Positions 31,657-42,266 of a stretch of DNA of 61,652 bases are shown here, one piece after another (positions within the stretch are counted from its first letter, which is position 1; each line of letters opens with the position of its first letter). The notes below the pieces were generated by a model that was not told the origin of the DNA, made no database searches, and saw only the letters and a program-made list of their open reading frames with translations. The position numbers were made by a program, and so were the translations under genes. Location of the stretch: positions 1 through 61,652 of the forward strand of contig JAPDRN010000176.1 of the NCBI GenBank assembly GCA_030247855.1. Reading direction: 5' to 3'. Origin of the DNA: Knufia peltigerae. Lineage: Eukaryota > Ascomycota > Eurotiomycetes > Chaetothyriales > Trichomeriaceae.

Positions 31657-33435
31657 TCAATCTTCCTTAATACCACCAGTAGCCTGACGATGATCAGGAG
31701 TAGAACTCATGATGGTATCAGAAGTCTCTGCAGAAAGCAGCCCGCCTCTTCCTCTTACAGTCTCTACCGGAGATTGAGTCAGGACGCCGTCAGTGCCATC
31801 GATCATATTTTCCAGCTGTTCATGATCACTAATTGCAGGAAATGCTGAGCTATGCTCGACGACACTGCTCGTTCTTCGAGCTTGGACATACTGACCGTCC
31901 GACATATTGGCGGCGAAGTTGATCGTCTTGGTTCGGCCCTTCTGGAAGATCGAAGTCGGCACATCATCTGTGGTATCCTTGGTGGAAGACTTGTCAGGTG
32001 TGAGCTGTGGTCCAAATGTTGAATTCCGCTTCAGACAATTCTTCTTCAGCTTGTAAGTCTCCCACCATGTAGTGTTATCATTGCGAATATGCGGGAATAG
32101 ATCCCATTTGTCCATGCTTTCCTCTTCGGCATGGCTGAGAGCAAGCCAGGCGTAAAGGTCTTGGCGCTTCGTTGATCGTCCTCTCTCTTTGCGAGGACTG
32201 CCGCTCGACCATTCCGATGGGGCCGTCTCGACGAACTCATAGGATTCTGGCCACTCGCAGATTTCGGCTTTCAAACGTGAACCGATCCAGCAATTCCGCA
32301 GTTTTATCGGCTCAGATGACAATGCATTCTCATCGGCTAATCGTTGGCGCTCTGATGCCATGGCACGTGTCTCAAGATATTTCCTCATCCATTCTGAAAA
32401 TGTCTGGATCCATTTTGAGTCGTCGCAAGAGAACTTGAGTACCAACAGGAGCGTCGGCAACACAATGAGAACAACGGTATATAGCTGACTAGCCAAATCT
32501 GCCATACCGATCGCCACAATGTGGACCGCAAAAGCGAGCCAACCAATCGATCGAGCTACAAAATACATCCGCGGATGTAATAGCCTTGGGCCCTCGATGA
32601 ACAAGGATGGCGGGGCGAGTAGTTCTTGTGGCATCCAGAATGTCACAGCCTTGGAGTCCGTCTGGATGATTAAGACTTTGGTTGAGGTTCCAGTCCATTC
32701 ATCATCCGGATATTTGAGGTTGCTTCGATCAAAATTCGGACGTGCAATTGGATCTTCTGGATTGGAGACTCTTGCCCGCTCCTCTGCATGCTTTGGTGGG
32801 ATAGAGTCCTGTGAAGAGGCGTCGAGTCGTCCTGTCCTACCACCATTTGTAACTTGACTTGATGCGTGGCTCCGCCTTCTCCTCTTCTCTTCCTCTTTTT
32901 CCCGGGCCTTCTTTACGACCTCATTAACCCTGGCATCCACTGCGGCCCTTTGTTGGCCTACAACGTAAACCCGAACGATTATTGAGATATCCATAGCCAA
33001 GGCATTGGCGAAACCGTACCAGTCTCTCGATACGATGGTCAATGCCAGCAAAAAACCATTGAAGATGATGCTGATAATCAACGAGACGGTGATATCTTTC
33101 CATTGGGATCTCGGAGGAGTGACCGTCCATATGACGAAGCTTCGGGTTTGCTCGAAGTCTTGAGACAGCATCCATCTTGTCAACCAGGCGGACAGATCGG
33201 TTGTATGGATACCTTGTGAAACGTTGTAGAGGTTCCAGCCCGCGGCTTTGTCCGTAATTTGGTTGCCAGCAATGACGAACGCACCGAGTATCGGTAAATA
33301 CTCAAGGTAGGCACATTTGACAAGGCGCCCTACTGCACCATTGACCTCATCTGCCCCGAGGAGGGTGACAAGACCGAGGGCGTCTATCTGGAAGGGCGAC
33401 CAGTTGTGTACGGATTCCCATGGCACCCAGGTCAT
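31657..33435 (-). CDS. Multi-pass membrane protein of unknown function
   Basis: An uninterrupted frame of 592 residues. Hydrophobic segments lie near 38-57, 113-136, 140-160 and, as a longer double pass, 290-340. A very basic Lys/Arg/Glu helix (KKAREKEEEKRRRR, about 175-190) and a polar Ser-rich linker lie between the last two groups. The C-terminal 250 residues are polar, probably cytosolic, with a Trp-rich stretch around DKWDLFPHIRNDNTTWWETY. I do not recognise a catalytic motif. It resembles the lineage-specific fungal transmembrane proteins that carry no functional name. No gene partner is evident. A short extra 5' exon cannot be excluded. Confidence 0.65.
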   Translation of the reverse strand: MTWVPWESVHNWSPFQIDALGLVTLLGADEVNGAVGRLVKCAYLEYLPILGAFVIAGNQITDKAAGWNLYNVSQGIHTTDLSAWLTRWMLSQDFEQTRSFVIWTVTPPRSQWKDITVSLIISIIFNGFLLALTIVSRDWYGFANALAMDISIIVRVYVVGQQRAAVDARVNEVVKKAREKEEEKRRRRSHASSQVTNGGRTGRLDASSQDSIPPKHAEERARVSNPEDPIARPNFDRSNLKYPDDEWTGTSTKVLIIQTDSKAVTFWMPQELLAPPSLFIEGPRLLHPRMYFVARSIGWLAFAVHIVAIGMADLASQLYTVVLIVLPTLLLVLKFSCDDSKWIQTFSEWMRKYLETRAMASERQRLADENALSSEPIKLRNCWIGSRLKAEICEWPESYEFVETAPSEWSSGSPRKERGRSTKRQDLYAWLALSHAEEESMDKWDLFPHIRNDNTTWWETYKLKKNCLKRNSTFGPQLTPDKSSTKDTTDDVPTSIFQKGRTKTINFAANMSDGQYVQARRTSSVVEHSSAFPAISDHEQLENMIDGTDGVLTQSPVETVRGRGGLLSAETSDTIMSSTPDHRQATGGIKED

Positions 33436-34515
33436 GATGATGATAAGCCCTGTGCGTGGGAGCCTCCACTGTTTTTCTCGGGAACAGCCAGAAGCTTGGA
33501 TCCCACTTGTAGGACCGTGCCGAACTCAGGGCTCGATCAGGCTTGTGACGGATATGTGGGACCATGGGCAAACACGTAGTTGGTTTATGCTCTCGACCTT
33601 TTGACACCCTTGTTCTCGTTCACTACAAGCATAGTGTGATAGAAGATGCTGTTGAGGCCTTCACAACATGAAGATACTGTAGCTGATTGAGGAGGTTAAT
33701 GAAATTCGAGAATCTGCCACATCAGTTTCAGCCCCAGAAGCTAAGCAAGGGTCCTGCAGGAAGCGAGGCCAGGCCTTTACCTAGGGCGGCCCTATCATGA
33801 CGTGCCATGAGATGATTTCGTCTACCCAGACCCTGGCGGCCTGAACGCTTGCTGCACTGCTCATCTCCGTTTTCGACAGGGGCATGGAGTAATAAATGTA
33901 CTCCCATACCACAAACTTGCTATTGTATATGTATATACTGTATGTTGATCATCACCGTTGATGACATCGCCTTCTTCCTTTTGACTGAATGCACAGTCTG
34001 TCTGATGCAAATTTACAATCTAGAAGACATAGTGAGGCTAAGAAGTGCGTTCCTTTAACATGTTGTCTCGGTAAGGTGTTGACCGAAGATAATGCACCGA
34101 CTCTCTTAGCGATGCAGCGAGATCCTAGTGCTTTTCATTCAGAGGGACGTACCTTGGTTCCTTTGTTCAGACGAGGGTGGAAACGACTCCAGGGTTGAGC
34201 TTCTAACCACTGCCACGGTGAGCCCATGTCAAAGTGACGCTTTGAGTCTCTACCTGGATGTCTCGGATCGTATCAAAGCGGGAGTGCACTTGGTCATCAT
34301 GGTCCTTTGTGTCCTCATTATGTGCGAAGCAGTTATGATAAGTCTTGAAGACGATGGACTTCATGTATAAATACTGCTCACTTTGCTCCAGAACCTTTTT
34401 CGTATCATCACCAAACAACAACAAAGTCGGCCTTTGAAACAAACTTTGAAATCCAACAACCACGAACCACAAGACCCAACAATCAGGAGTGTGATACCCT
34501 GAAGCAGCTAGCAAG
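33436..34515. other. Intergenic: divergent region upstream of the membrane protein and of the small Cys-rich protein
   Basis: About 1.1 kb between divergent genes. A TATA box lies at 34366-34373 on the right-hand side. Several short frames on both strands lack features. No RNA gene is found. Confidence 0.5.
34366..34373 (+). promoter_or_regulatory. TATA box (TATAAATA) of the small Cys-rich gene
   Basis: TATAAATA lies 143 bases upstream of the small gene's ATG. The intervening leader is A- and C-rich without G-rich structure, as in many efficiently expressed fungal genes. Confidence 0.5.
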
Positions 34516-34722
34516 ATGGATTCAAAGCAGGACACAGGCACCGGTATTGCACCACAGCAAGAAACCAATCCTCCAAAACCCCCAACCACTTCGGCTGACT
34601 CCCAACACGTTCTCGAGGCGATCACATGTTCTGGCTGCTTCCAACCTGTACAAAATGGCGAGCAATTCCGACGTCTATGCAGTCAGTACTACTGCTCTGA
34701 ATGCTACCTGGAGTTGCGTTAA
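34516..34722 (+). CDS. Small cysteine-rich (zinc-ribbon/RING-like) protein, 68 residues
   Basis: A short complete frame without introns. The N-terminal half is polar and Pro/Thr/Gln-rich. The C-terminal half has five cysteines, C38-x2-C41 and C55-x4-C60-x2-C63, with a YYCSECY core, suggesting one zinc site. A good TATA box and an A/C-rich leader precede it, which supports it as a real, perhaps strongly expressed, gene. I do not recognise the family. Similar tiny Cys-x2-Cys proteins are common and unnamed in filamentous fungi. It could also be the first exon of something longer, but the downstream sequence shows no continuing frame. Confidence 0.5.
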   Translation: MDSKQDTGTGIAPQQETNPPKPPTTSADSQHVLEAITCSGCFQPVQNGEQFRRLCSQYYCSECYLELR

Positions 34723-35412
34723 TGAACGGCTGTTGTGCCCAGCGAAGATACACGAGAGGGTTACACCATGATTCATTACATTTATTACAGCATTTACACA
34801 ATAAAGGCGTTGACGACTCTTCTTTTACGTTGACCTCTTGATCGAGCTAGCAACATTCAAATCGACACAATGAGAGACTTCAGTTCTAGGGAACGATGAG
34901 CTTTGAAGACGCTGGCGTCTACAGTATAGTACTCCCGTCTTATGGGCGAGGATTTGGGTTCGGCAGTTTTCACAGTTTGGATGTTTGATGGAGGTTCAGG
35001 GCAATGACGGTACGAAAAGCAGTACATGTATAAGAAAGAGAAAGGAATAGAAGCGTAAGTATGCAATGGCAATTTTTCTTCATCTTTTTTGGTTCTATTT
35101 CATCCTTTCTTGGATATGCTCAGTGACACACGTTATCACAAGACCGGGCAACGATTAAGTACACTCCCTTCATCTCCAGCACAGGGCTTTCCCTCTTCCG
35201 AGAAGAACGAGTGATCCCAGTAGAGTATCTTTCCCTCATGAGTGCCGTCGACTTTTGGCCTTGTTGTATCGTGAATAGCGAATAGCAAGCAGATCGTGGT
35301 TGAAAGAGTCCCGTGCATGGAGTGAGATGGAAGATGTAGATGTCGAGCTTTTTAGGCGGGAAAATGCAGATACTGCATTCATGCACATTGAACAACTTGA
35401 CTTCGCAACCTC
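34723..35412. other. Intergenic between convergent small gene and Rps0 gene
   Basis: Nothing beyond short frames is visible. It should contain the 3' UTRs of both neighbours. Confidence 0.5.
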
Positions 35413-36326
35413 TTACCAGCCAGCAGTGGCGCCAGCGGTGGTCTCTTGAGCCCAGTCACCACCACCGGTACCAGGGTCGTTCCAGGTGGCATCAGCCTGA
35501 GGAGCACCCTCAATGCCCGGCGCAGCACCTGACTCTCCAGCCCAGTCCGCGTTGTCGGTGAAGCCGCGGTCAACAGCGGCCGGGCCGGCCTCGTCAGCAC
35601 CAGGTTGCTTCTCCTCCTCCTTCTGCTCCTCAGACTCGGGATCACGGTAGAAGTACAGATCGACCACAACGTCCCAATCAACCTCGCGGTTAGCGAGAGT
35701 GCCTCGGAGACGGAGGACCTCACGAGCCAACAACCACCAAACGAGACCGATGGCGTGACGACCCTTGTTGTTGGTGGGGATGGCAACGTCGACGAACTCG
35801 GTAGGGGAGTCGGTATCGCAGAGAGCAATGACTGGGATGTTGACGTACGAAGCCTCCTTGATGGCTTGGGCATCGGTGCGAGGGTCGGTAACAATGATCA
35901 AGCGGGGTTCCTTGAACGAGCGGGTGATGTAGTTGGTGAAGTTACCAGGGGTGAAACGACCAGCGATAGCGACAGCTCCGGTGTGAGCAGCGAACTTGAG
36001 GACAGCTCGTTGACCGTAGGGACGGGCGGAGATTACACAGATGTCGGCTGGGTTGTCGATGGCGGCGATGATGCGGGCAGCGAGAACGATCTTCTCCCTG
36101 AGCAATCACAGTTAGCAATGTTGTTCGGACGGTCTTCCTGAGAACTTCCTTACCAAGTCTTTGAGATGTTGATCACATTGACACCATCAGGTCGAGTCTT
36201 CCATAGGTATGGCTCCATGTGCACCTGCAAGTTCTTAGATCCCAGGTGACATTGTGCGGCCAGGAGCATCTCAATGTCCTGGGACGTAGGGTTGAAGATA
36301 GCGGGAAGGTTGGATGGGCTCGCCAT
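35413..36326 (-). CDS. rps0: 40S ribosomal protein uS2 (Rps0/RPSA)
   Basis: Two exons (36326-36154 and 36097-35413, intron 56 nt) give 285 residues. The N-terminus LLAAQCHLGSKN and the following KTRPDGVNVINI are the conserved uS2 opening. The second exon continues WEKIVLAARIIAA and holds RFTPGNFTNY, RLIIVTDPRTD and IPTNNKGRHAIGLVWWLLAREVLRLRG. The acidic, Trp-containing tail ends in AGW. The protein sits on the head of the 40S subunit and is needed for 20S pre-rRNA maturation. The gene is divergent from the mitochondrial uS15 gene across 274 bases. Directly over the stop codon, the bases GGTAAGAGG resemble a splice donor; I regard the stop as used. Confidence 0.95.
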
Positions 36327-36600
36327 GTTTGCGACTGTGTTGAGCGACTTGAATCGAGTGAGTTCTTAGAGGAATGGCAAGCTGAAGAAATGCGAACTGC
36401 GATTGTAGAGGATCGGCCTTGGAATCGCAGGAAAGTTCGTGCGACAAATTTCCGCCAAGATTTTAAGACGCTTGGCCTATTATGGATTAGGGCCTTCCGG
36501 GGCCGGAATTATGTTTCTGCGAAGGGAGGTCCCGAAGTTCTTCAAGTATTTCGTCCAGAGTTGCTGCAGGAGACTGTGCTACCATCAGAACAAAGCAACA
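36327..36600. promoter_or_regulatory. Short bidirectional promoter, rps0 / mitochondrial uS15
   Basis: 274 bases separate the start codons of a cytosolic and a mitochondrial ribosomal protein gene. The close divergent arrangement suggests shared control. No specific site is named. Confidence 0.5.
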
Positions 36601-37583
36601 ATGCCTCCACGCGCATTACCTGCCGTGGTAAGCAGCGTGTTCAACTGTGAGTAGAGATGTTTTACTGTCAGGACTCTAGTTAACTTAGCTATCCAGTGAC
36701 AAGCCTCCTTCAGAGCTTGCCTGCGGCATCACGGAATCATGCCTTCACAAAATGTTCCACATGCCTTTTTTCGACCACAGCTCCATTGGATGCGAAAAGA
36801 GCAAAGAAACGAAAAGTCAGGAAGCATAAACATATCGACCCTTATCGAGTAGCTCAGGCTCGTCAAAGGAAGTCCGCGAACCTTGCCCGACAAAAAGTCC
36901 TAGAAGAAGAACGAAAACTCGCTTTGGGTGATCCCATCAGATCACGACCAACTCCCTTCGTCAACTCGCTTCGCGCTCGGGGTCCTCTCCAGACATTAAA
37001 GGGAGATCACCTGAACTATTTTCTGAAAAAGGACGACGTGGACAAGTCATTGGAGTACTCGCGATGGCTTACCGAACCTCTCCCACAAGAGAGTCCTGTA
37101 CCCGGACACGCCGAAGAGTTTCAGAAGAAGATCCAGGAGCATGCTGCTTCTCATGAGAATGCTTCCAAGGCTTTGTTGGCGATAGCAGATCTGGAGAATT
37201 CCAGCAGCAAAGACAGACTTCGTATCAACATTCAACGATGCATTGAAGAGTTTGGTCGCCACAACACCGACTCTACCATACCACCTAAACCACAAAGTCT
37301 GCATGCACAAGGGTCAAGCACAGTGAAGCGACGAGTCGGATCTGACACCGGCTCTCCTGAAGTGCAAATAGCAATCATGACGGCCAAGATCAACGTGCTG
37401 GCGGATAATTTACACCATAACGACAAGAACAACAAGCGAGGTCTACGATTGCTGGTTCACAAAAGACAGAAGTTAATGGCTTACCTGAGGCGGCAGGACA
37501 GAGGAGGTCCTCGATGGCAGAACGTTGTCGACAAACTTGGCTTGAATGATGCCATGTGGAAGGGTGAGATCAGCTTGCCTTGA
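36601..37583 (+). CDS. mrps28: Mitochondrial ribosomal protein uS15m (Mrps28 type)
   Basis: Two exons (36601-36646 and 36697-37583, intron 50 nt) give 310 residues. The first exon plus the start of the second forms an Arg/Ser/Leu-rich presequence (MPPRALPAVVSSVF, then LTSLLQS), fitting mitochondrial import. The middle section is basic and helical. The S15 domain lies near the end (about 230-290), with SDTGSPEVQIAIMTAKI, HNDKNNKRGLR and LVHKRQKLMAYLRRQD. Fungal mitochondrial S15 proteins are much longer than bacterial S15, as here. It is a component of the small mitoribosomal subunit. Only the spliced form links the domain to a presequence. Confidence 0.92.
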
Positions 37584-38280
37584 TATGATAGTCTTTGGGC
37601 AAGGAGTTTTGTACAATTACATGTCAACAACACTGCATGAGCTGGTTCAAGCTACTGTAGATTCTACAGAAAGAGTCAATTTCTTATAGTATCCTATTTC
37701 CATATCATGCCGAGTCTGAGTGTGATGTTGGTGATTGATTCCCTTGCTCATTTGCTGTCCACCATCAGTCAAGCCAGTTCTATTCGGCGAAATCTAGTCA
37801 CAAGAGACATATCATTTAAAGCTGCTGAACGTACTGTGTCATCAACTACGTTCCTCTATTTCGGCTGTTGCGTTCGGATACTTCGCCTGCAATGTCGTCG
37901 CATCCCTGGCTATTCTTACTTCCATAGGTGCCTGTTTGAACATTAGCTCAAGCACTCACAAAGTCGGACTCTTCAATTGTCTTTGTTGTTGTCTTGGTAA
38001 TCAACCCTTACATTGGTATAGAGCACGCCATTTGCCAATGCTCCGTCTTTACGCGTGCACGAACGAGACCCGGGGAAGTATTTACCCCCCATTTCCATCA
38101 TGACTCGACCTTTGCCTCATGGACGAATACATCGTTTACTAATCCCCAAGCAGCGTGCCACCACCTTTGCTCAGGCCAGTCACAAATGCAAATAAAGTCT
38201 GGCATCGAGCACTTATATAACTCTGTAGCCGGGGCTGGTACAGAGATTGCCTCGTGCAACTGATCAGATCAACAATCATC
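37584..38280. other. Intergenic: promoter of the epoxide-hydrolase-like gene
   Basis: Contains the 3' flank of the uS15m gene and the upstream region of the next rightward gene. TATATAA at 38214-38220 lies 60 bases before the start codon. No gene is seen. Confidence 0.55.
38214..38220 (+). promoter_or_regulatory. TATA box of the epoxide-hydrolase-like gene
   Basis: TATATAA lies 60 bases upstream of the ATG at 38281, a usual distance for a fungal core promoter. Confidence 0.5.
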
Positions 38281-39541
38281 ATGGCTGCCGTCACCACCCA
38301 ATCCCTCTACAACTCCCTCGGCCTGACGCATAACGTCAGCAAGACATCCTCGGGCTCAGAGGTCCATAGCTATACTTCTGATTTAGGTCCTGAGACTCCT
38401 ATATTGACATTGATCCATGGATATCCTCAGTCGGCATATGAGTGAGTCTCCACGTCTTTGCTGCGAGGTACGATGCAACGAATAGCTAACAGTGACGATA
38501 ATGATTTATAGATGGCGGAAAGTGAGCATTCCACATCTTCCTCTCTAACTCACTCGTCCTCTACACGTCCAGTCTTGTCTCAGTGTCCTCGATACCTCAT
38601 GGATATGTGCCCATCTAATACTCATTTGCAACTAGGTCGTACCGGCTCTCAAGGGCAAGATCTCGCTCTTCGTTCCTGAGGTCAGTAAACTCCCCTTTTT
38701 CATTTCTTTGAATGACTGAGATCTGACATCGCCATCCTCATTAAAGCTCCCCGGCTACGGCATCTCAACACCCATAAAAGACAAGGACGCAAACACCAAA
38801 CGCGCCGTGGGAACAGCACTCATTGAGTCGCTCGCATCGGTCTTCAATACCTCCCAGACACCCCGGAGAGTGATTCTAGGCGGCCACGACCGCGGCGCGC
38901 GCATCTGCCACCGTCTTGCCGTCGACTTCTCATACCCACCGGCCGCATCATCATCAACGTCGCCGTACTCTGAGCTCAACCTGACGGTCATTGGCACCAT
39001 CCTTCTCGACATCGTGCCCACGCTCGCTCAGTGGACGGCGTTCGCCGACCCGGCAATCAGCCAGGGCTATTTCCACTGGCCCCTGCTGGCCAACGCCGAC
39101 ATGGCGGTCGACATCATCTCCGCGTACGGCGGCGCACGGTGGTGTCGAGAGGCACATTTGCGTATCGGCGGCCCCAACCCCGAGTCGGCCGCGAGGATCT
39201 CCTCGGACGGCGCGTTGGACGTGTACGCCGAGTCGTTCGACAAGAAGGAAACCCTGTACTACTCGGCTCTCGACTACGCTGCGGGGGCGGCGCCCGAGGC
39301 GAACGAGCAGAAAAAGGACCAAGAGCAAGGAAGGAAGGTGAAGGTGCCGATTCTGGTCATGTTCTCAAAGGCCAAGCTGGGGGCACGGATTGACGTCGCG
39401 GGCGTGTGGAAGGATTGGGTCTCCGAGGGCGTTGACTACCAAGGAGTCGGGGTGGGTGAAGGTTATGGACACTATCTGCCTGAAGAGGCTTATGATATTG
39501 TCGGTCCCAAGATTGAGGAGTTTGTCCAGAAGGTGGCATGA
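38281..39541 (+). CDS. Alpha/beta hydrolase, epoxide hydrolase/dehalogenase type
   Basis: Four exons (38281-38441, 38512-38521, 38636-38680, 38747-39541) encode 336 residues. The second exon is only 10 nt. The oxyanion-hole motif HGYP (46-49) leads into EWRK, which the micro-exon supplies, then LPGYGIST. The nucleophile is D120 in GGHDRGAR, and the catalytic His is probably H314 in GYGHYLPEE. An Asp nucleophile separates it from serine esterases and fits epoxide hydrolases and haloacid dehalogenases. A cap region lies between. The substrate is unknown. It is convergent with an amidase 173 bases away, which could reflect a shared catabolic use but proves nothing. Confidence 0.85.
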
Positions 39542-39714
39542 AGTATGTACTGTCGATATATATGAGATATATATATGTGCAGAGTTGTGCCATGTTTCAT
39601 ATACGTATCAACATGAATATCAATTGAATGAACCATAGAACCTCAAACTCGGATATGTGCAAGGATGATAACAAGGCGAGAGTGTAAGGGAGATGGGAAA
39701 ACATCATCAACACA

Positions 39715-41578
39715 TCATACAATGCCCAACTTCTCCAGCACTTTCGCCACACCCACGGCCTTTTCCTCTCCAAAGCGACCCGTCACGATCTGAATGTTCA
39801 CCGGCAAACCCTGCACGAGCCCGTCGTCCCACAAGTCCTGGTACATTTTGTAGTTGAAGTCGTCCGAGAAGTTTCTCGTCTGGGCGGCGTGTGCCTTCCA
39901 CTCGTCGTCCCGTCGCGGGTCGTCCAGGACACCGTCGACGTTGCCCACCGGCATGGTCAAGACACTATAATCCAACATGTTCCAGAGAGCGGTGTACCCG
40001 ACGTACTGTCGACTCTTTACCCAAATTTTAGGTCGCATCCCCACCCAGGGCGTCACGGGCATGATGAGTGCGTCTATGCCGGACTCGGTCCACCGGTTCA
40101 GGTACTCCCTCTTGTAGCCGTGGATCGAGTCACTCAGGTCCATCCGTTCTTCGGGGCCCAGGTACGTCTCTTCCGTGCCGACCAACATGCCCTGGATCAG
40201 GGGTTCGTCGACCATCTTGCACAGATCCTCGAACCGCTTTCCGCCATCTGCCAGCACGGCTTTGACCCAGAGGTCGTAGTAGGCTCGCTCGTGGTCCTTG
40301 GCGTCCCACTCGACGACCTCGTGGCCGGCCTGCCTCAACCGCTCCACCACATCTCGAACGGCCCTCGCGATGGGCGGGTGAGGCTTGACGGCCCCGTCGT
40401 CGACGATCCACGCGATCCGCAGTCGTTCCTTGTTCTGGACCTGCTCGTCCAACTCCGGCCGCCAGGGGATGGGTAAGATGTTTGGATCAGAATTCCAAGG
40501 TTCCAAACCCAAATAAGCCTCCATGAACAACTCGATGCTCCCTAGCGAGTTGCTCATGGGACCGGCCACGGGACGGACGATGTACTTTTGATCCTTGGAG
40601 CTCTGGCTGTACGGCACGCGGCCCACGCTGGGGCACAGCCCGTACAGACCCTGCAGGGCCGCGGGGATGCGTATGCTTCCTCCTATGTCGGTGCCGATGC
40701 CCAACACGCTCCCTCGGGCGCCGATGAGCGCGCCCTCGCCTCCCGAACTGCCCCCGCTGATCAGGGACTTGTGCAGGGAGTTGACGCTCTGGCCCCAGAC
40801 GTGGTTGTAACTGTCGCTCATCATGAGGCTCTGGGGGACGTTGGTCTTGCAGTACACGATCGCCCCCAGGGCGCGGTACTGCTGGACCGTGAGTTCGTCG
40901 GCCTCGGCGGGTCTCCCGATCAACCCGACCCAGCCCAGAGTCGTGTCGTGCCCTCTCACCACGTGGTTGTCCTTGAGGGAGATCGGGATGCCGTGAAGGG
41001 GTCCGACGAATTCCCCCGTGTCGGCGTACCACCGGTCCAGGTCCCTCGCCTGGCTGATGGCTTCCTCGAACATGAGTTCCGTGCAGCAGTTGACGAGTTG
41101 AGTGGCTAGAGCGGCACGTTTACAAAATGCCCTCACCACGGATTCGCACGTCCACGAACCATCTTCGTACCGTCGGAGCTAGAGAGACAGAAAGAGCGCG
41201 GGTGTCAGCAATGTGTGAGCATAGCAGCATTTTGATAACGTTGTCGTGCCGTTGTCCCGGTAGTAGGTAACTAGCTGGGTTATCTTACAATTTTACGTGC
41301 TCCTATCGTCGAGGTGATTTCAACCTCGAGAGGTGTAAGAAGTCCACATCTTTCAATCACATAACGACTGTCCTGTAATTTGGGAGATCTGGTTAGCATC
41401 TCCCTAATCTTTTGACGATGGACCCGAAAAATGATAGATCCCCAGATGAATTGTCTCCCAGGGTACTTACTTTGAAATCAGGTGGGATAGATTTCATTCG
41501 CCATTCTTCAGGTATGGCTGAGGTCTGGGCTTGACGACGTCGTAAAGCCGTCTCTTTCCAATGTGGTAGAGAACCCAT
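39715..41578 (-). CDS. Amidase, amidase-signature family (acetamidase-like)
   Basis: Three exons (41578-41471, 41372-41289, 41178-39715) give 551 residues, all joined in phase zero. The Ser-Ser-Lys triad is visible: K133 in PISLKDN, S208 in SGGSSGGEG and S232 in GTDIGGSIRIPA. The N-terminal exons supply the helical segment (EEWRMKSIPPDFK, then a short LTPLEVEITS block) usual for fungal AmdS-like amidases. The reaction is hydrolysis of a carboxamide to acid and ammonia or amine. The substrate may be acetamide, formamide or an aryl amide; sequence alone does not say. Introns are 98 and 110 nt, longer than most others here. It is probably cytosolic. Confidence 0.9.
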
Positions 41579-42266
41579 CGTAACCTCAATACCTACCTAG
41601 GTAGATCGCTCTGTCTGACTCCTGTTCGTATCCGGCGCAGGAGCTATGGACTCTCAAAATGGGTTGGACGATGACTGCTGTCGTATCCTGCCGTTGGGTG
41701 GCAATGATAAGGATGTGTGAGAATACTGTCATTAGGGCGTAGTCGGGTTCAAACCATGTGTGGGGTTTGAATCTGATAGAGCGTTGATATTCCGCGATTG
41801 ATGAAGGTTGGTGGGTCTTTGAACGGCATTTAACACTCTACCTAGTTGTATATAGCGGATAGACACCCACCACCCACTTCACGTTTCCTTATCGCTGGAT
41901 GTGAAAGCCGCGACTCACACGACATGCTTTTTGACAAGCATTTGGTGGTTCGATGCACCTGTCACACCACTGATCTGGGCATCTGTGGCACGAAGTACAG
42001 ATATGATAAAATAATCTCGTCAAATCACTCAGATGGAGCAATGTATATTCATCACTTGTTGAACATTGATGGAATGGCAATACCAGTTACTGTCCTCCTT
42101 CGGTCTTCACCGCACTCAAGTCCATGAAAAAAGAAGCACACCACTTGACAGAAACAAACAAAGAAACATGTCATTATTCATTATATAGGAGAGTAGCGAG
42201 ACATTGAGCAACATCAGTAAGTCGATTTGTGTATTTTCAAGGTGAGCCACGCCCCATTGTCCTCAA
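41579..42266. other. Intergenic: amidase promoter and 3' flank of the histidine phosphatase
   Basis: Contains a perfect 8-base inverted repeat (41748-41771) about 170-190 bases upstream of the amidase start. No gene is seen. Confidence 0.5.
41748..41771. repeat. Perfect inverted repeat TTCAAACC-N8-GGTTTGAA
   Basis: Eight-base arms separated by eight bases in the promoter region of the amidase gene. It could be an operator for a dimeric regulator. Confidence 0.45.

Noticed and set aside
33725..33790. AGAAGCTAAGCAAGGGTCC, similar to part of a 5S rRNA internal promoter
   Set aside because: The rest of a 5S gene is missing and fungal 5S differs at these positions.
34203..34625. 140-codon minus-strand frame overlapping the small Cys-rich gene
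   Set aside because: It runs against the TATA box and leader of the plus-strand gene and has no recognisable feature.
35405..35420. Possible splice donor (GGTAAGAGG) over the Rps0 stop codon
   Set aside because: The in-frame stop gives a normal uS2 end, and I see no matching downstream exon.
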